From Rhizobiales bacterium 62-47 (GTDB lineage Bacteria; Pseudomonadota; Alphaproteobacteria; Rhizobiales; Xanthobacteraceae): 64,000 bases of DNA. This document shows positions 18,411-29,214 of this stretch, in pieces (position 1 is the first letter of the stretch; each line of letters opens with the position of its first letter). Position numbers and translations under genes: made by a program. A model generated the notes under the pieces. That model was not told the origin of the DNA, did not search any database, and saw only the letters and a program-made list of their open reading frames with translations. The stretch is taken from assembly GCA_001899255.1 (NCBI GenBank), contig MKVX01000005.1:397617-461616 (forward strand). Direction: 5' to 3'.

Positions 18411-19358
18411 ATGAGCCGAACACCAATCAATGATGATGAAATCAAGCTGACCCGTCGTCACGCTCTCGAATGCATGGTGTGGGCGGGCACCGGCGTGCTG
18501 TGGACCATGAGCGGCGGCGTTCCGGTGGCGCGCGGCCTGCTCGGCGAAGCCAAAGCCGCGACCGATACCGGCTTCAGTTTCCTGCAGATGAGCGACAGCC
18601 ACATCGGCTTCAACAAGGCCGCCAATCCCGACGCGCTGGCAACGCTGCGCGAAGCGGTTGCGAAAGTGAAGGCGATGACGGTGAAGCCGTCCTATATCCT
18701 GCACACCGGCGACATCACGCATCTGTCGAAGGCGTCGGAATTCGACAATGCCGATCAGGTGTTCGGCGAGACCGGGTTGAAGATCCACTACGTTCCCGGC
18801 GAGCACGACATCATCGATGAAGCGCGCGGCAAGGCCTATCTCGACCGCTACGGCAAGGGTAGCAAGGGCGCGGGCTGGTACAGCTTCGACGACCATGGCG
18901 TGCATTTCGTCGGGCTGGTGAATGTCGTCGATCTCAAGAGCGGCGGTCTCGGCAATCTCGGCGCCGAGCAACTGGCGTGGCTGGAAGACGACCTGCGCGG
19001 CAAGAGCGACAGTACGCCGATCGTCGTGTTCGCGCACATCCCGCTCTACGTACTTTATGAGCAATGGGGCTGGGGCACCGACGACGGCGCCCGCGCGCTG
19101 GCGCTGCTGAAGCGGTTCGGCTCGGTCACCGTACTCAACGGCCACATCCATCAACTGGCGCAGAAGGTCGAAGGCAACATGACCTTCCACACCGCGCTGT
19201 CGACGGCATTTCCGCAGCCCGCGCCGGGATCGGCGCCATCGCCCGGCCCGATGCTGGTGCCGGCGGAGAAACTGCGCAGCCTGCTCGGGCTGTCGTCGGT
19301 GACGTTACGCCAGACCGGTACGCCGCTGGCCATCGTCGACACCACGCTCGGTTCCTAA
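18411..19358 (+). CDS. Tat-exported calcineurin-like metallophosphoesterase
   Basis: A 315-residue protein. The N-terminus has a twin-arginine signal (KLTRRHALECMVWAGTGV). The catalytic domain shows the metallophosphoesterase metal ligands: MSDSHIGF (DxH), HTGDITH (GDxxx), VPGEHDI (GNHD-type, with GEHD) and FAHIPLY then LNGHIHQ. It should act in the periplasm on a phosphoester, which cannot be identified. ATG 18411 follows GGAGG by 8 nt. A cupredoxin gene follows 5 nt later and an ECF sigma / anti-sigma pair comes next, so these four genes may form one envelope-stress or phosphate-related unit. Confidence 0.9.
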   Translation: MSRTPINDDEIKLTRRHALECMVWAGTGVLWTMSGGVPVARGLLGEAKAATDTGFSFLQMSDSHIGFNKAANPDALATLREAVAKVKAMTVKPSYILHTGDITHLSKASEFDNADQVFGETGLKIHYVPGEHDIIDEARGKAYLDRYGKGSKGAGWYSFDDHGVHFVGLVNVVDLKSGGLGNLGAEQLAWLEDDLRGKSDSTPIVVFAHIPLYVLYEQWGWGTDDGARALALLKRFGSVTVLNGHIHQLAQKVEGNMTFHTALSTAFPQPAPGSAPSPGPMLVPAEKLRSLLGLSSVTLRQTGTPLAIVDTTLGS

Positions 19359-19363
19359 GCGAG

Positions 19364-19753
19364 ATGCCTGCCATGGGAAATCAGATTGAGAACAACCCAC
19401 ATCACGCCAATCGCAACTTCCTGCGCGCGATCGTTGTCGCGATCGCGGCGGGCCTCGCCACCGGCACGCTCGCCGCGCAACGAGCCCGCGCCGCGCTCGA
19501 AAATCCTGCCGCGATCGCCATCGACAACTTCACCTTCGCGCCGGCCGAACTGACGGTGCCGGTAGGGACGACAGTCAAATGGAGCAATCACGATGACATT
19601 CCGCATTCCATCGTCGGCAACAACGCTGCATTCCGGTCGGCGGCGCTCGATACCGACGACTCCTATACGTTCACCTTCAAGAACGCCGGAACCTTCACGT
19701 ATTTTTGCGGACTGCATCCGCACATGACGGGTAAGGTGATCGTCAAGCCGTGA
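19364..19753 (+). CDS. Exported cupredoxin (plastocyanin/amicyanin-like)
   Basis: A 129-residue small copper protein. After an N-terminal hydrophobic signal/anchor (RAIVVAIAAGLATGTLAA) comes the cupredoxin core: IDNFTFAPAELTVPVGTTVK, then the type I copper ligands as His in IPHSIV, and Cys, His and Met in YFCGLHPHMTG. It should carry electrons, or bind copper, in the periplasm. The gene starts 5 nt after the phosphoesterase stop (ATG 19364; ATG 19373 is also possible), so the two are cotranscribed. Confidence 0.9.
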   Translation: MPAMGNQIENNPHHANRNFLRAIVVAIAAGLATGTLAAQRARAALENPAAIAIDNFTFAPAELTVPVGTTVKWSNHDDIPHSIVGNNAAFRSAALDTDDSYTFTFKNAGTFTYFCGLHPHMTGKVIVKP

Positions 19754-19796
19754 ACCGCCGCATGTCGTCCACGCCGGATGCCGATGGATATGCTAA

Positions 19797-20378
19797 ATGG
19801 TGAGACGTGGGCTTCCCCGGCGTATCGAGACCGCGGACATCATCGTGCCGACCAAGGACGATCACGCGTTATTCGATGACGTCTTCCTGCCGCATCTTCA
19901 GGAAGCTTATCGTCTTGCGCGCTGGCTGACCGGCAACGCCAACGATGCCGAGGATGTGGTGCAGGAGGCTGCGCTGCGCGCCTTCCGCGCCATCGCGGCT
20001 TCGGATGTGGTCAACCCGCGGGCGTGGAGCCTGACCATCGTGCGCAATACCGCTTATAGCTGGCTGATGAAGAACAAGCCGAAGGATGTCGTCTTCGCCG
20101 AGGAATTGAACGATGCCGACCGTCGCCGCCTCGATGACGACCCCCAGGGCCGCACGCCGGAGGATGTTGTCATTCTCAATGCCACCGCCGACGAAGTGCA
20201 CAAGGCGCTGGCTGCGCTGCCCGCGCTGTTTCGCGAGGTCGTGGTTTTGCGCGAGATGCACGAACTGAGCTATCGCGATATCGCGGCGGTCACAAACCTG
20301 CCGATCGGCACCGTGATGTCGCGCCTCGCGCGCGCCCGGCAAATGTTGATCGGGACACTCGGACAGGCCCGGCCATGA
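19797..20378 (+). CDS. ECF-family RNA polymerase sigma factor
   Basis: A 193-residue sigma factor. Region 2 is visible as EAYRLARWLTGNANDAEDVV with QEAALRAFRA, and region 4 as LPALFREVVVLREMHELSYR then LPIGTVMSRLARARQ, the DNA-binding helix pair. Its stop overlaps the start of the anti-sigma gene by 4 nt (ATGA), the standard coupling for ECF/anti-sigma pairs. It likely controls its own transcription and perhaps the phosphoesterase-cupredoxin genes just upstream. ATG 19797 is used; a GTG slightly downstream is possible. Confidence 0.93.
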   Translation: MVRRGLPRRIETADIIVPTKDDHALFDDVFLPHLQEAYRLARWLTGNANDAEDVVQEAALRAFRAIAASDVVNPRAWSLTIVRNTAYSWLMKNKPKDVVFAEELNDADRRRLDDDPQGRTPEDVVILNATADEVHKALAALPALFREVVVLREMHELSYRDIAAVTNLPIGTVMSRLARARQMLIGTLGQARP

Positions 20379-21121
20379 CGCCATCCTTGCCAGACAGCGA
20401 CGACCTGACCCTGCAGGCCTACTGCGACGGCGAACTCGACGCCGCCGCCGCAATTGCGTTCGAGCGTCGTCTGGCCGATGACGCCGAATTGCGCCGTCGC
20501 TGCGATCAGGTGATGGCATTGCGAAACCGATTGCGCAGCCTGTCGCGCGAGATGCCGCCGGGCGATTTCGCGACGCGGATCAGGGCTGCGGTCGGCAAAC
20601 CGCCGCAGCATGAACGGCGCTGGCCGTGGCGCGCCATGGCGGCCTGCCTGCTGATCGGGGTGCTGGCGGGCGGCGTGATGACGCAGATGGCCGAGAACTA
20701 TCGCCGCGACGATGCCGCGGCCAGCGTCATCGTCGGCAATCATATTCGTGGCGCGCTGGCGCCGCAGTCGTTCGATGTGGCGTCGTCGGACCGCCATACC
20801 GTGAAGCCGTGGTTCGCGGCGCGCGTTGCCGAATCGCCCAAGGTGCCGGATCTCGCACCTGCCGGGTTCGTCCTCGCAGGCGGCCGTATCGATGTGATCG
20901 GGCAGACGCCGGTGCCGACCATCGTCTACAGGCACGCCGCCCATCTGGTCAGCGTCACCGCCCTGCCGAACGACCGGCCGGTCGGCGCGACGACCATCGC
21001 CGGCTACCATCTGCGGAGTTGGCGCGACGGCAGCTTCACCTATGTCGCGGTGTCGGATTTGCCGGAGGCCGATCTGGCGGCGTTCGAGCGGGCCTTCCTG
21101 GCCGAAGCCGGGCAGCTCTGA
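20375..21121 (+). CDS. Transmembrane anti-sigma factor
   Basis: A 248-residue protein. The cytosolic N-terminus (DLTLQAYCDGELDAAAAIAF and RRRCDQVMALRNRLR) matches the anti-sigma domain fold but lacks the complete HxxxCxxC zinc motif. One membrane helix (WRAMAACLLIGVLAGGVM, about 88-108) is followed by a periplasmic domain of about 140 residues resembling those of RskA/FecR-like regulators. It should hold the sigma factor inactive at the membrane until a signal in the periplasm releases it. The 4-nt overlap with the sigma gene supports this. Confidence 0.88.
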   Translation: MTPSLPDSDDLTLQAYCDGELDAAAAIAFERRLADDAELRRRCDQVMALRNRLRSLSREMPPGDFATRIRAAVGKPPQHERRWPWRAMAACLLIGVLAGGVMTQMAENYRRDDAAASVIVGNHIRGALAPQSFDVASSDRHTVKPWFAARVAESPKVPDLAPAGFVLAGGRIDVIGQTPVPTIVYRHAAHLVSVTALPNDRPVGATTIAGYHLRSWRDGSFTYVAVSDLPEADLAAFERAFLAEAGQL

Positions 21122-21205
21122 CGCCTGGCTTTGCTCCCGCCAGATACGACAAAGCCGCCTTGCGGCGGCTGTCGATCGTTGAAATCGATATCGATTTGCC
21201 AATTC

Positions 21206-21280
<75 letters not shown>

Positions 21281-21644
21281 ATCCGAGACAATTCGGCGGC
21301 GCACCGCCGAGCGGCAGAGCTATGCCAAATGCAGCCCGCGAATGCAACAGCCAGTCGGCCTGTTGCATGCGAATAAAAATGTCGCCGGAGGTCGCGACGT
21401 CGCAATCCGGGCGAATTGGCCGGACAGATTGCCATGCGATCCGGTCCTGGATCGCCGGGTAGTTAGATATCGCATTGATATATAATGGAATTTCTCGGAT
21501 CAGGGTCGTCAGCGCGTGGTTGGCCGGTGAGGCGTTATGGACCGGCGCGCGAAGTTCCGGCGGATTGCAAAATACGCCCGCGCGCGCCATCTACAGCGAC
21601 GGCCGTGTTACATCGGGCCACGCAGAACATCAGGTGAGGTTGAC

Positions 21645-22565
21645 GTGACAATCGTAGAGCAGGGCAACGGCGCGGCGCCACCGGCAGCCGCCGATCTCAT
21701 CAAGGATACCAGCACGCAGACGTTCATGAAGGACGTCATCGAGGAATCCAGGCGCCAGCCGGTGCTGATCGATTTCTGGGCGCCGTGGTGCGGCCCATGC
21801 AAGCAATTGACGCCGATCATCGAGAAGGCTGTCCGCGCCGCCAAGGGTAGGGTGAAGCTGGTCAAGATGAATATCGACCAGTACCCGGACATTCCCGGCC
21901 AGATGGGCATCCAGTCGATTCCGGCGGTGATCGCGTTCGTGAATGGCCAGCCCGCCGATGGTTTCATGGGCGCGGTCCCGGAAAGTCAGGTCACGGCGTT
22001 CATCGACAAGCTGACCAAGGGGATGCCGGACCCGGCTGGCGACGTCACCGGGCTGCTGCAGGAGGCCGAGGCCGCGCTGGCGGCCGGTGACGCCGGCACC
22101 GCTGCGTCGATCTATGCCGAGGTGCTGGCCGTCGATGCCACCAACATCGCGGCGCTGGCCGGGCTGGCGCGCTGCTATGCCGAAACCGGTGCGCTCGATC
22201 AGGCCAAGCAGACGCTGGCGATGGTGCCCGAAGCCAAACGTAACGATGCCGCGGTCAAGGCGGTGCAGGCGGTCATCGATTTAGCCGAGCAGGCGCAATC
22301 GCTCGGCCCGGTGACCGAACTGGAACAGAAAGTCGCCGCAAACCCGCTCGATCATCAGGCGCGATTCGATCTCGCCATCGCGCTCAATGCCGGTGGCAAG
22401 CGCAGCGAAGCGACGCAGCATCTGCTGGAGATCGTCAAGCGGGATCGCAAATGGAACGACGACGGTGCCCGCAAGCAGCTCGTGCAGTTCTTCGAAGCTT
22501 GGGGTGGCGCCGACGAGGCGACTGTCGACGGCCGCCGCCGGTTATCGACAATTCTGTTTGCCTGA
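21645..22565 (+). CDS. Thioredoxin-TPR protein (CnoX/YbbN type)
   Basis: A 306-residue protein. Residues 30-130 are a thioredoxin domain with the redox site FWAPWCGPCK (Cys49 and Cys52) and the cis-Pro in QSIPAVIAF. The rest is helical TPR-like sequence (GDAGTAASIYAEVLAVDATN and later repeats). This is the CnoX/YbbN architecture, chaperones that protect proteins from oxidation; unlike E. coli CnoX, both active-site cysteines are present. The start is GTG 21645 with AGGTGAGG about 5 nt upstream; a longer frame upstream lacks thioredoxin similarity. The Lon-N gene follows 69 nt later. Confidence 0.92.
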   Translation: MTIVEQGNGAAPPAAADLIKDTSTQTFMKDVIEESRRQPVLIDFWAPWCGPCKQLTPIIEKAVRAAKGRVKLVKMNIDQYPDIPGQMGIQSIPAVIAFVNGQPADGFMGAVPESQVTAFIDKLTKGMPDPAGDVTGLLQEAEAALAAGDAGTAASIYAEVLAVDATNIAALAGLARCYAETGALDQAKQTLAMVPEAKRNDAAVKAVQAVIDLAEQAQSLGPVTELEQKVAANPLDHQARFDLAIALNAGGKRSEATQHLLEIVKRDRKWNDDGARKQLVQFFEAWGGADEATVDGRRRLSTILFA

Positions 22566-22634
22566 TATCGGACACGTTGATGGTTTCGGATCGCTGCGAT
22601 CCAAAACCAGTTTGAGCTAGCATCGGACCGACAC

Positions 22635-23309
22635 ATGCCGATCAATTCCGACTATCGCGGGCCCGGCGAACTGCCTGAAGTAATTCCGGTGTTTCCATTG
22701 CCCGGTGCACTGCTGCTGCCGCGCGGGCAAATGCCGCTCAATATTTTCGAGCCGCGTTATCTGGCGATGGTCGACGATGCCTTCCGCGACGGCCACCGCC
22801 TGATCGGCATGATCCAGCCGGACGCCGCGCATTCGCGACAGAACAACGAACCCGCCTTGTTTCACGTCGGTTGTGTCGGCCGCATCACCCAGCTCGCCGA
22901 GTCCGGCGATGGCCGCTACATCCTCGAACTCACCGGCATCTCCCGTTTCAAGGTCGTCGAGGAGATCAAGGCGCTGACGCCGTATCGGCAATGCAAGGTG
23001 GACTTCTTCGCGTTCATCGACGACTTCACCGCACGCAAGGGCGAGGAAGAGGTCGATCGCGCCGCGCTACTGTCGGCGCTGACGGCCTTCCTCAAGGTGA
23101 ACAATCTGAAGGTTGACTGGGAAGGCGTCGAAAGCGCGCCCAACGAGGCGCTGGTCAATGCGCTCGCGATGATGTCGCCGTATGGCGTGGCGGAAAAGCA
23201 GGCCATGCTGGAGGCGCCGGACCTCAAGACCCGTGCCGAGATTCTCATCGCGGTGACCGAGATGGATCTCGCCAAGAAACGCACCAGCGGCGATCCGCCG
23301 TTGCAATGA
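22635..23309 (+). CDS. Lon N-terminal (LAN) domain protein
   Basis: A 224-residue protein consisting only of the Lon substrate-binding domain: VIPVFPLPGALLLPRGQMPL with NIFEPRYLAM at the start, CVGRITQLAESGDGRYILEL in the middle, and a helical bundle at the end. It has no ATPase or protease domain, so it is a stand-alone LON-domain protein, common in alphaproteobacteria, of unproven function. It lies between the CnoX-like gene and the Trm112-like gene; the three may be cotranscribed and relate to protein quality control. Confidence 0.92.
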   Translation: MPINSDYRGPGELPEVIPVFPLPGALLLPRGQMPLNIFEPRYLAMVDDAFRDGHRLIGMIQPDAAHSRQNNEPALFHVGCVGRITQLAESGDGRYILELTGISRFKVVEEIKALTPYRQCKVDFFAFIDDFTARKGEEEVDRAALLSALTAFLKVNNLKVDWEGVESAPNEALVNALAMMSPYGVAEKQAMLEAPDLKTRAEILIAVTEMDLAKKRTSGDPPLQ

Positions 23310-23399
23310 GCGGCGATTCCGGCCATTGCGAAGCGTCCAGAGCTGCCGCGATCGGAATGACGGCGCGCTGCCGACGATAATACGACTGGAGAGACTGCC

Positions 23400-23591
23400 A
23401 TGACCGCCGACCGTCCGGAATCCACCGTCGATCCCAAGCTGCTGGAGATTCTGGTGTGTCCGGTCACCAAGGGCGCGCTCGAGTTCGACGCCGCGCGGCA
23501 GGAGCTGATTTCGCGCTCCGCCAAGCTGGCCTATCCGATCCGCGACGGCATTCCGATCATGCTGCCGGAAGAAGCCCGCGCCCTCGACTGA
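23400..23591 (+). CDS. Trm112-like (YcaR/UPF0434) small protein
   Basis: A 63-residue protein with the family's pattern [17 protein letters not shown] followed by [19 protein letters not shown]. Bacterial Trm112-like proteins are small methyltransferase partners or of unknown role. Only one Cys of the usual zinc site is present, which is typical for the YcaR subgroup. GGAGAG lies just before ATG 23400. The gap in front of it (23310-23399) has a worn fragment of the ATTGCGA...GGAATGACG repeat. Confidence 0.9.
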   Translation: MTADRPESTVDPKLLEILVCPVTKGALEFDAARQELISRSAKLAYPIRDGIPIMLPEEARALD

Positions 23592-23844
23592 GCGCGCCGC
23601 CGCGCCACGGCCGAATGCGACTGCCGCATTCGAGGCAAATTCGCGGTTAATTAGCGCGCCAACCTTCATCGCTTGTCAAATGCAGCGCGACACAGTTCGC
23701 CACGCCAAGACCCCATTGGCGACCCGGCGGCGTCGCGTCGCGTTCGCATGAGGGCTGCAAGGCCCGTGGTCCCGATGTGCCTGCTCAATTCTGCCTGTGC
23801 CGGCGCGATCGTCGCGCCACCACCAACTGAATGAGGAAGGGGCC

Positions 23845-24846
23845 ATGCCGAAAATCACCAAATCGCAATTGAAGAGCGTGCTGGCGACCGCCGACGAGGT
23901 TCGCGCCTGGCAAAGCCACGTGCCGCCGGTTCGCACCCGGATTGCCGGCATGCAGGGCAGCCGCCACGCCGTCGAAAAAGTTTTCACGGCGTCGATGCGC
24001 AACGCCAAGGTCGATGTCGAGAAGCTGGCGACCATTCGCAGCAACCATGCCGCCGAACTCAATCGCCTGCTGAAAGCCGAGGAGGCCGAGGCGCTGAAGG
24101 GCTCGGCGAAAGCCAAGACCATGCTGGCCGCCAACATCGCCAGCCGCCGCGAGGCGCTGCAACAGCTGCACAACGTGCCGCTGACGCCGGCGCTGCCGAC
24201 CTTCATCACGCTGACCGAGCCGTTTCTGATCTGGGCGACGCCGCGCAGCAACCTGCTGTCGGACTCGCAGGTGCAACCCTGGGGCAGCTACGCCAAAATC
24301 AAGGTGGCACCGACCTCGGGCGGTTACGAGAAGCTGAGTTTCTATTTCCTCTGGAACAATCCGAGCGACTATCACGCGGTGATCAACGCCAGCAGCTATC
24401 TGGCGCTCAACGGCTACTTCCGCGCCTATGCCGAAGGCAGCCTGTCCTATTTGTGGAACGTCGGCGGCCACACCAGCAGCATGTATCTGTCCGCCAGCCT
24501 GAATTGCTGGGAGTGGTGGAATCAGCCGCCGACCCTGACGCGCAGCGATACCAAGCCGGTGCTCGAACTGTCGGCCAATGCCGGCTTCTTCGACGATACG
24601 CAAACCAAGACGTTATCCGACGTCGTCGATTTCGAAGTCGATCAGTTCGTCGTGCCGCCGAATGGCGTGGTGGTGTTCGAAGTGGCGCTCAACATGTCCT
24701 ACAGCGTCGACGATGGCCATGTGCACATCAACTTCGAGGACGGCGGCCATGAAGTGGTGTGCCCGGCGATTTCCATCGCGCTGTTGACGCCGCCGGTCGC
24801 GACCAATGTCGTCAACGCGACGCATGCCTCGCTGGCGCCGGTGTAG
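23845..24846 (+). CDS. Unrecognised protein: helical N-terminus plus Trp/Tyr-rich beta region
   Basis: A 333-residue protein that I do not recognise. Residues 1 to about 120 are charged and helical, probably coiled-coil (VEKLATIRSNHAAELNRLLK with KAEEAEALKG). The remainder is rich in Tyr, Trp, Asn and Ser and looks like a beta-sandwich, for example YEKLSFYFLWNNPSDYHAVI, LNCWEWWNQPPTLTR and VPPNGVVVFEVALNMSYSVD. There is no signal peptide or membrane segment. ATG 23845 has a strong AGGAAGGGG upstream. Codon use matches the chromosome. It stands alone between the Trm112-like gene and a dispersed repeat. A structural or carbohydrate-binding role is conceivable but not shown. Confidence 0.75.
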   Translation: MPKITKSQLKSVLATADEVRAWQSHVPPVRTRIAGMQGSRHAVEKVFTASMRNAKVDVEKLATIRSNHAAELNRLLKAEEAEALKGSAKAKTMLAANIASRREALQQLHNVPLTPALPTFITLTEPFLIWATPRSNLLSDSQVQPWGSYAKIKVAPTSGGYEKLSFYFLWNNPSDYHAVINASSYLALNGYFRAYAEGSLSYLWNVGGHTSSMYLSASLNCWEWWNQPPTLTRSDTKPVLELSANAGFFDDTQTKTLSDVVDFEVDQFVVPPNGVVVFEVALNMSYSVDDGHVHINFEDGGHEVVCPAISIALLTPPVATNVVNATHASLAPV

Positions 24847-24909
24847 CAACACAGTTGTGGATTAGATTGAGGTCATTGCGAGCGACAGATCGGCAACGCC
24901 TGACGTCGC

Positions 24910-25001
24910 CGTCACCCTGAGGTGTGTCATGCGAAGCGTGACGCCTCGAAGGGCGACGGCGATCCTTCGAGGCTCGCTACGCTCGCACCTGAGGATGACG
25001 T
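24910..25001. repeat. Dispersed repeat of a second family (GTCACCCTGAGG...CCTGAGGATGACG)
   Basis: The left part CGTCACCCTGAGGTG and the right part CACCTGAGGATGACG pair as inverted ends, with inner blocks GCCTCGAAGGG and CCTTCGAGGC forming a second stem and GGCTCGCTACGCTCGC on the right arm. It lies between convergent genes, and is preceded at 24873 by a lone GTCATTGCGAGCGA end of the first repeat family. Confidence 0.8.
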
Positions 25002-25023
25002 TGCCCGCGTCGCGACTCTCCGC

Positions 25024-26244
25024 CTACAGCGCTTCGCCCCTGAGCAGGCGCGGCACCTCGCCGGATAAACCCGCCGCCTGTTTGATGAACATGCTCTTCA
25101 GCGGCGGCAGGCGATCCACCAGCCCCAGCCCGATGTCGCGCACGCCGCGCAGCAACGTCGATTCGTTCGAGAACAGGAAGTTCAGCGAGTTGGTGGCGAC
25201 GCCCATCGCCACAGTGTCGAATCGCCGCCAGCGTTGATAGCGCTCGAGCACATCGGCCTGCCCCGGATCGATGCCGAGCCGCGCCGCATCGACGATGACT
25301 TCGGCCAGCGCCGCGACATCCTTCAGGCCCATGTTGAGGCCTTGTCCGGCAATCGGATGGATGACATGCGCGGCGTCGCCGATCAGCGCCATGCGATCGG
25401 CGATGAACGAACGCGCGACGAAGTAGCCCAGCGGAAACGCGCGCGGTCTGTCGAGCGCCTTGACCTCGCCGAGGTGCAGGCCGAAACGCTTCTCAAGTTC
25501 GGCATGAAATTCGTCGTCGGGCAGCGCGACGATGCGCGCTGCCTCGCGGCGGGATTCGCTCCACACCAGCGACGAGCGTTTGCCCTTCAGCGGCAAAATG
25601 GCAAACGGCCCTGCGGGCAGGAAATGTTCTTCGGCGCGGCCCTGGTGATCGCGCTCATGGCCGACGGTGACGACGATGCCGGACTGGTCGTAATCCCAGC
25701 CGTGGGTGGCAATGCCCGCGCGCTCGCGCAGTTTCGAACGCGCGCCGTCGGCGGCCACCAGCAGGCTGGCCTCGATGGTACTGCCGTCGGCGAGCGTCAC
25801 CGCAATGTGTTCGGGCTGCGCATCATAGGTGGTGACAGCGGTGGCGCGCAGCGTCACGCCGGCGGCCTCCGCGTGCTGCACCAGCGCGTCGATCAGCAGG
25901 CGGTTCTCGACCATGTGCGCGAAGGGTTCGCCCGGCTCGACATTGCCGGCGAAGGTGAGGAACACCGGACGCGTGGCATCTTCGAGCTTGGAATCGGTCA
26001 CCACCATATCGAGGATCGGTTGCGCGTCGGGGCCGACGACTTCCCACACGCCGATGGCTTCGAACAACCGGCGGCAGGCGGCGACGATGGCGGTCGCGCG
26101 CGGATCGCGGCTGGGCCGCGACGCCAGCGCCGGATCGGCAACGATGACCGGGACGTCGGGGCCGAGCCCCTGGCGCAGCGCCAGTGCCAGCGCCAATCCG
26201 GCGAATGCCCCACCGCAGATGACGATGCTTCGTTGTGCCGCCAT
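25024..26244 (-). CDS. UbiH/UbiF-family FAD-dependent hydroxylase (ubiquinone biosynthesis)
   Basis: A 406-residue flavoprotein monooxygenase. FAD motifs are IVICGGAFAGLALALAL at the start, ADGARSKLRERAGI near the middle (DG motif), and GDAAHVIHPIAGQGLNMGLK with DVAAL, the signature of UbiH/UbiF/VisC enzymes. Such enzymes add a hydroxyl group to the ubiquinone ring; which position cannot be told. Codons and length are normal. It is convergent with the unrecognised gene at 23845 and divergent from the TesB gene. Confidence 0.92.
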   Translation of the reverse strand: MAAQRSIVICGGAFAGLALALALRQGLGPDVPVIVADPALASRPSRDPRATAIVAACRRLFEAIGVWEVVGPDAQPILDMVVTDSKLEDATRPVFLTFAGNVEPGEPFAHMVENRLLIDALVQHAEAAGVTLRATAVTTYDAQPEHIAVTLADGSTIEASLLVAADGARSKLRERAGIATHGWDYDQSGIVVTVGHERDHQGRAEEHFLPAGPFAILPLKGKRSSLVWSESRREAARIVALPDDEFHAELEKRFGLHLGEVKALDRPRAFPLGYFVARSFIADRMALIGDAAHVIHPIAGQGLNMGLKDVAALAEVIVDAARLGIDPGQADVLERYQRWRRFDTVAMGVATNSLNFLFSNESTLLRGVRDIGLGLVDRLPPLKSMFIKQAAGLSGEVPRLLRGEAL

Positions 26245-26334
26245 GGCTTTCGACTCTTCTCACAACTGGACTTGCCAGCGGGTTATAGCTGAGCGAAACA
26301 GGTTTCCCAACGCTCTAATCGAGTAGCTTTCCAT

Positions 26335-26418
26335 CGTCATTGCGAGGGGCGAAGCGACGAAGCAATCCAGGGCTTCCGTGCCAGAAGACTGGATTGCTTC
26401 GCTTCGCTCGCAATGACG
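26335..26418. repeat. Dispersed inverted repeat, copy E (short form)
   Basis: A compact, nearly perfect hairpin with ends CGTCATTGCGAG / CTCGCAATGACG and inner arms GAAGCAATCCAG / CTGGATTGCTTC, separated by a short loop. It lies between the divergent hydroxylase and TesB genes, the only copy found in a divergent gap. Confidence 0.88.
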
Positions 26419-26459
26419 GATAGATTGAAGCCCGCATGTGACCAAACCACGGGAATTCC

Positions 26460-27316
26460 ATGTCCAAAAGCCTGATCGATCTGCTCGCCATCCTCGACCT
26501 TGAGCCGATCGAGGTGAACATGTTCCGGGGCACCAGCCCGAAAACCAGCTGGCAGCGGGTGTTCGGCGGTCAGGTGATCGGGCAGGCGATGGTGGCAGCG
26601 TGCCGGACCGTCGAGGGCCGCAAGCCGCATTCGCTGCATTGCTATTTCATTCTGCCCGGCGATCCGCAGATTCCGATTATCTACGAGGTCGAACGGCTGC
26701 GCGACGGCAAGAGCTATGCGACGCGCCGCGTCACCGCCATCCAGCACGGCCACGCCATCTTCTCGATGATGGTGTCGTTCCATGCCGAAGAGCAGGGCGC
26801 GTTCAATCATCAAGACAAAATGCCGGACGTGCCGACGCCGGACAAACTCACTGCCGAGGAAGTCGCCAAGCAGCCGATGTTCCGCGAGATGCCGGAATTC
26901 ATCCGGCGCTATTATGAGTCGGATCGCCCGATCGAATTGCGGCCGGTCGAGCTTGGCCGTTACTTCGGCCAGAAGATCGAGGATGGCCGCATCCATATCT
27001 GGATTCGCACTGCCGCCAAGCTGCCGGACGATCCGGCGCTGCATATGTGCGCGCTCGCCTATGCTTCGGACTTCTCGCTGCTGGATGCGGCGATGGCGCG
27101 CTACGGCCGCACGCTGTTCGAGAAGGGCATGATGCCGGCGAGTCTCGATCATGCGATGTGGTTTCATCGGCCGTTCCGCGCCGACGAATGGCTGCTCTAC
27201 GCGCAGGATTCTCCGAGCGCGCAGGACGGTCGCGGCCTGACCCGCGGCCAGATCTTCCGGCCCGATGGCACGCTGGTGGCTTCGGTGGTGCAGGAAGGCT
27301 CGCTGCGCGTGCGGCG

Positions 27317-27320
<4 letters not shown>
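26460..27320 (+). CDS. tesB: Acyl-CoA thioesterase II
   Basis: A 286-residue double-hotdog thioesterase, the usual TesB length. Seen segments are LLAILDLEPIEVNMFRG at the N-terminus, RVFGGQVIGQAMVAA, HCYFILPGDPQIPIIYEVER, and near the C-terminus SLDHAMWFHRPFRADEWLLY then GRGLTRGQIFRPDGTLVASV, with the catalytic Asp, Thr/Ser and Gln positions of TesB. It hydrolyses acyl-CoA esters to free acid and CoA. Its stop overlaps the convergent gamma-glutamyltransferase stop by 3 nt. Confidence 0.95.
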
Positions 27321-29065
<1,745 letters not shown>

Positions 29066-29214
29066 TGCTCATGCTCCGGCAAAGGCCACGATGGGTTGTG
29101 TCAGATCGAATTGACGCGTTCAGGTGGTGACGCGTCCGGCTCCTGGGTTCTTAATGCTATATTGGGTTCCGTGCGGTAGGCAAAAGACCTCAGGGATTCG
29201 TGAGGTGGTTCCGC

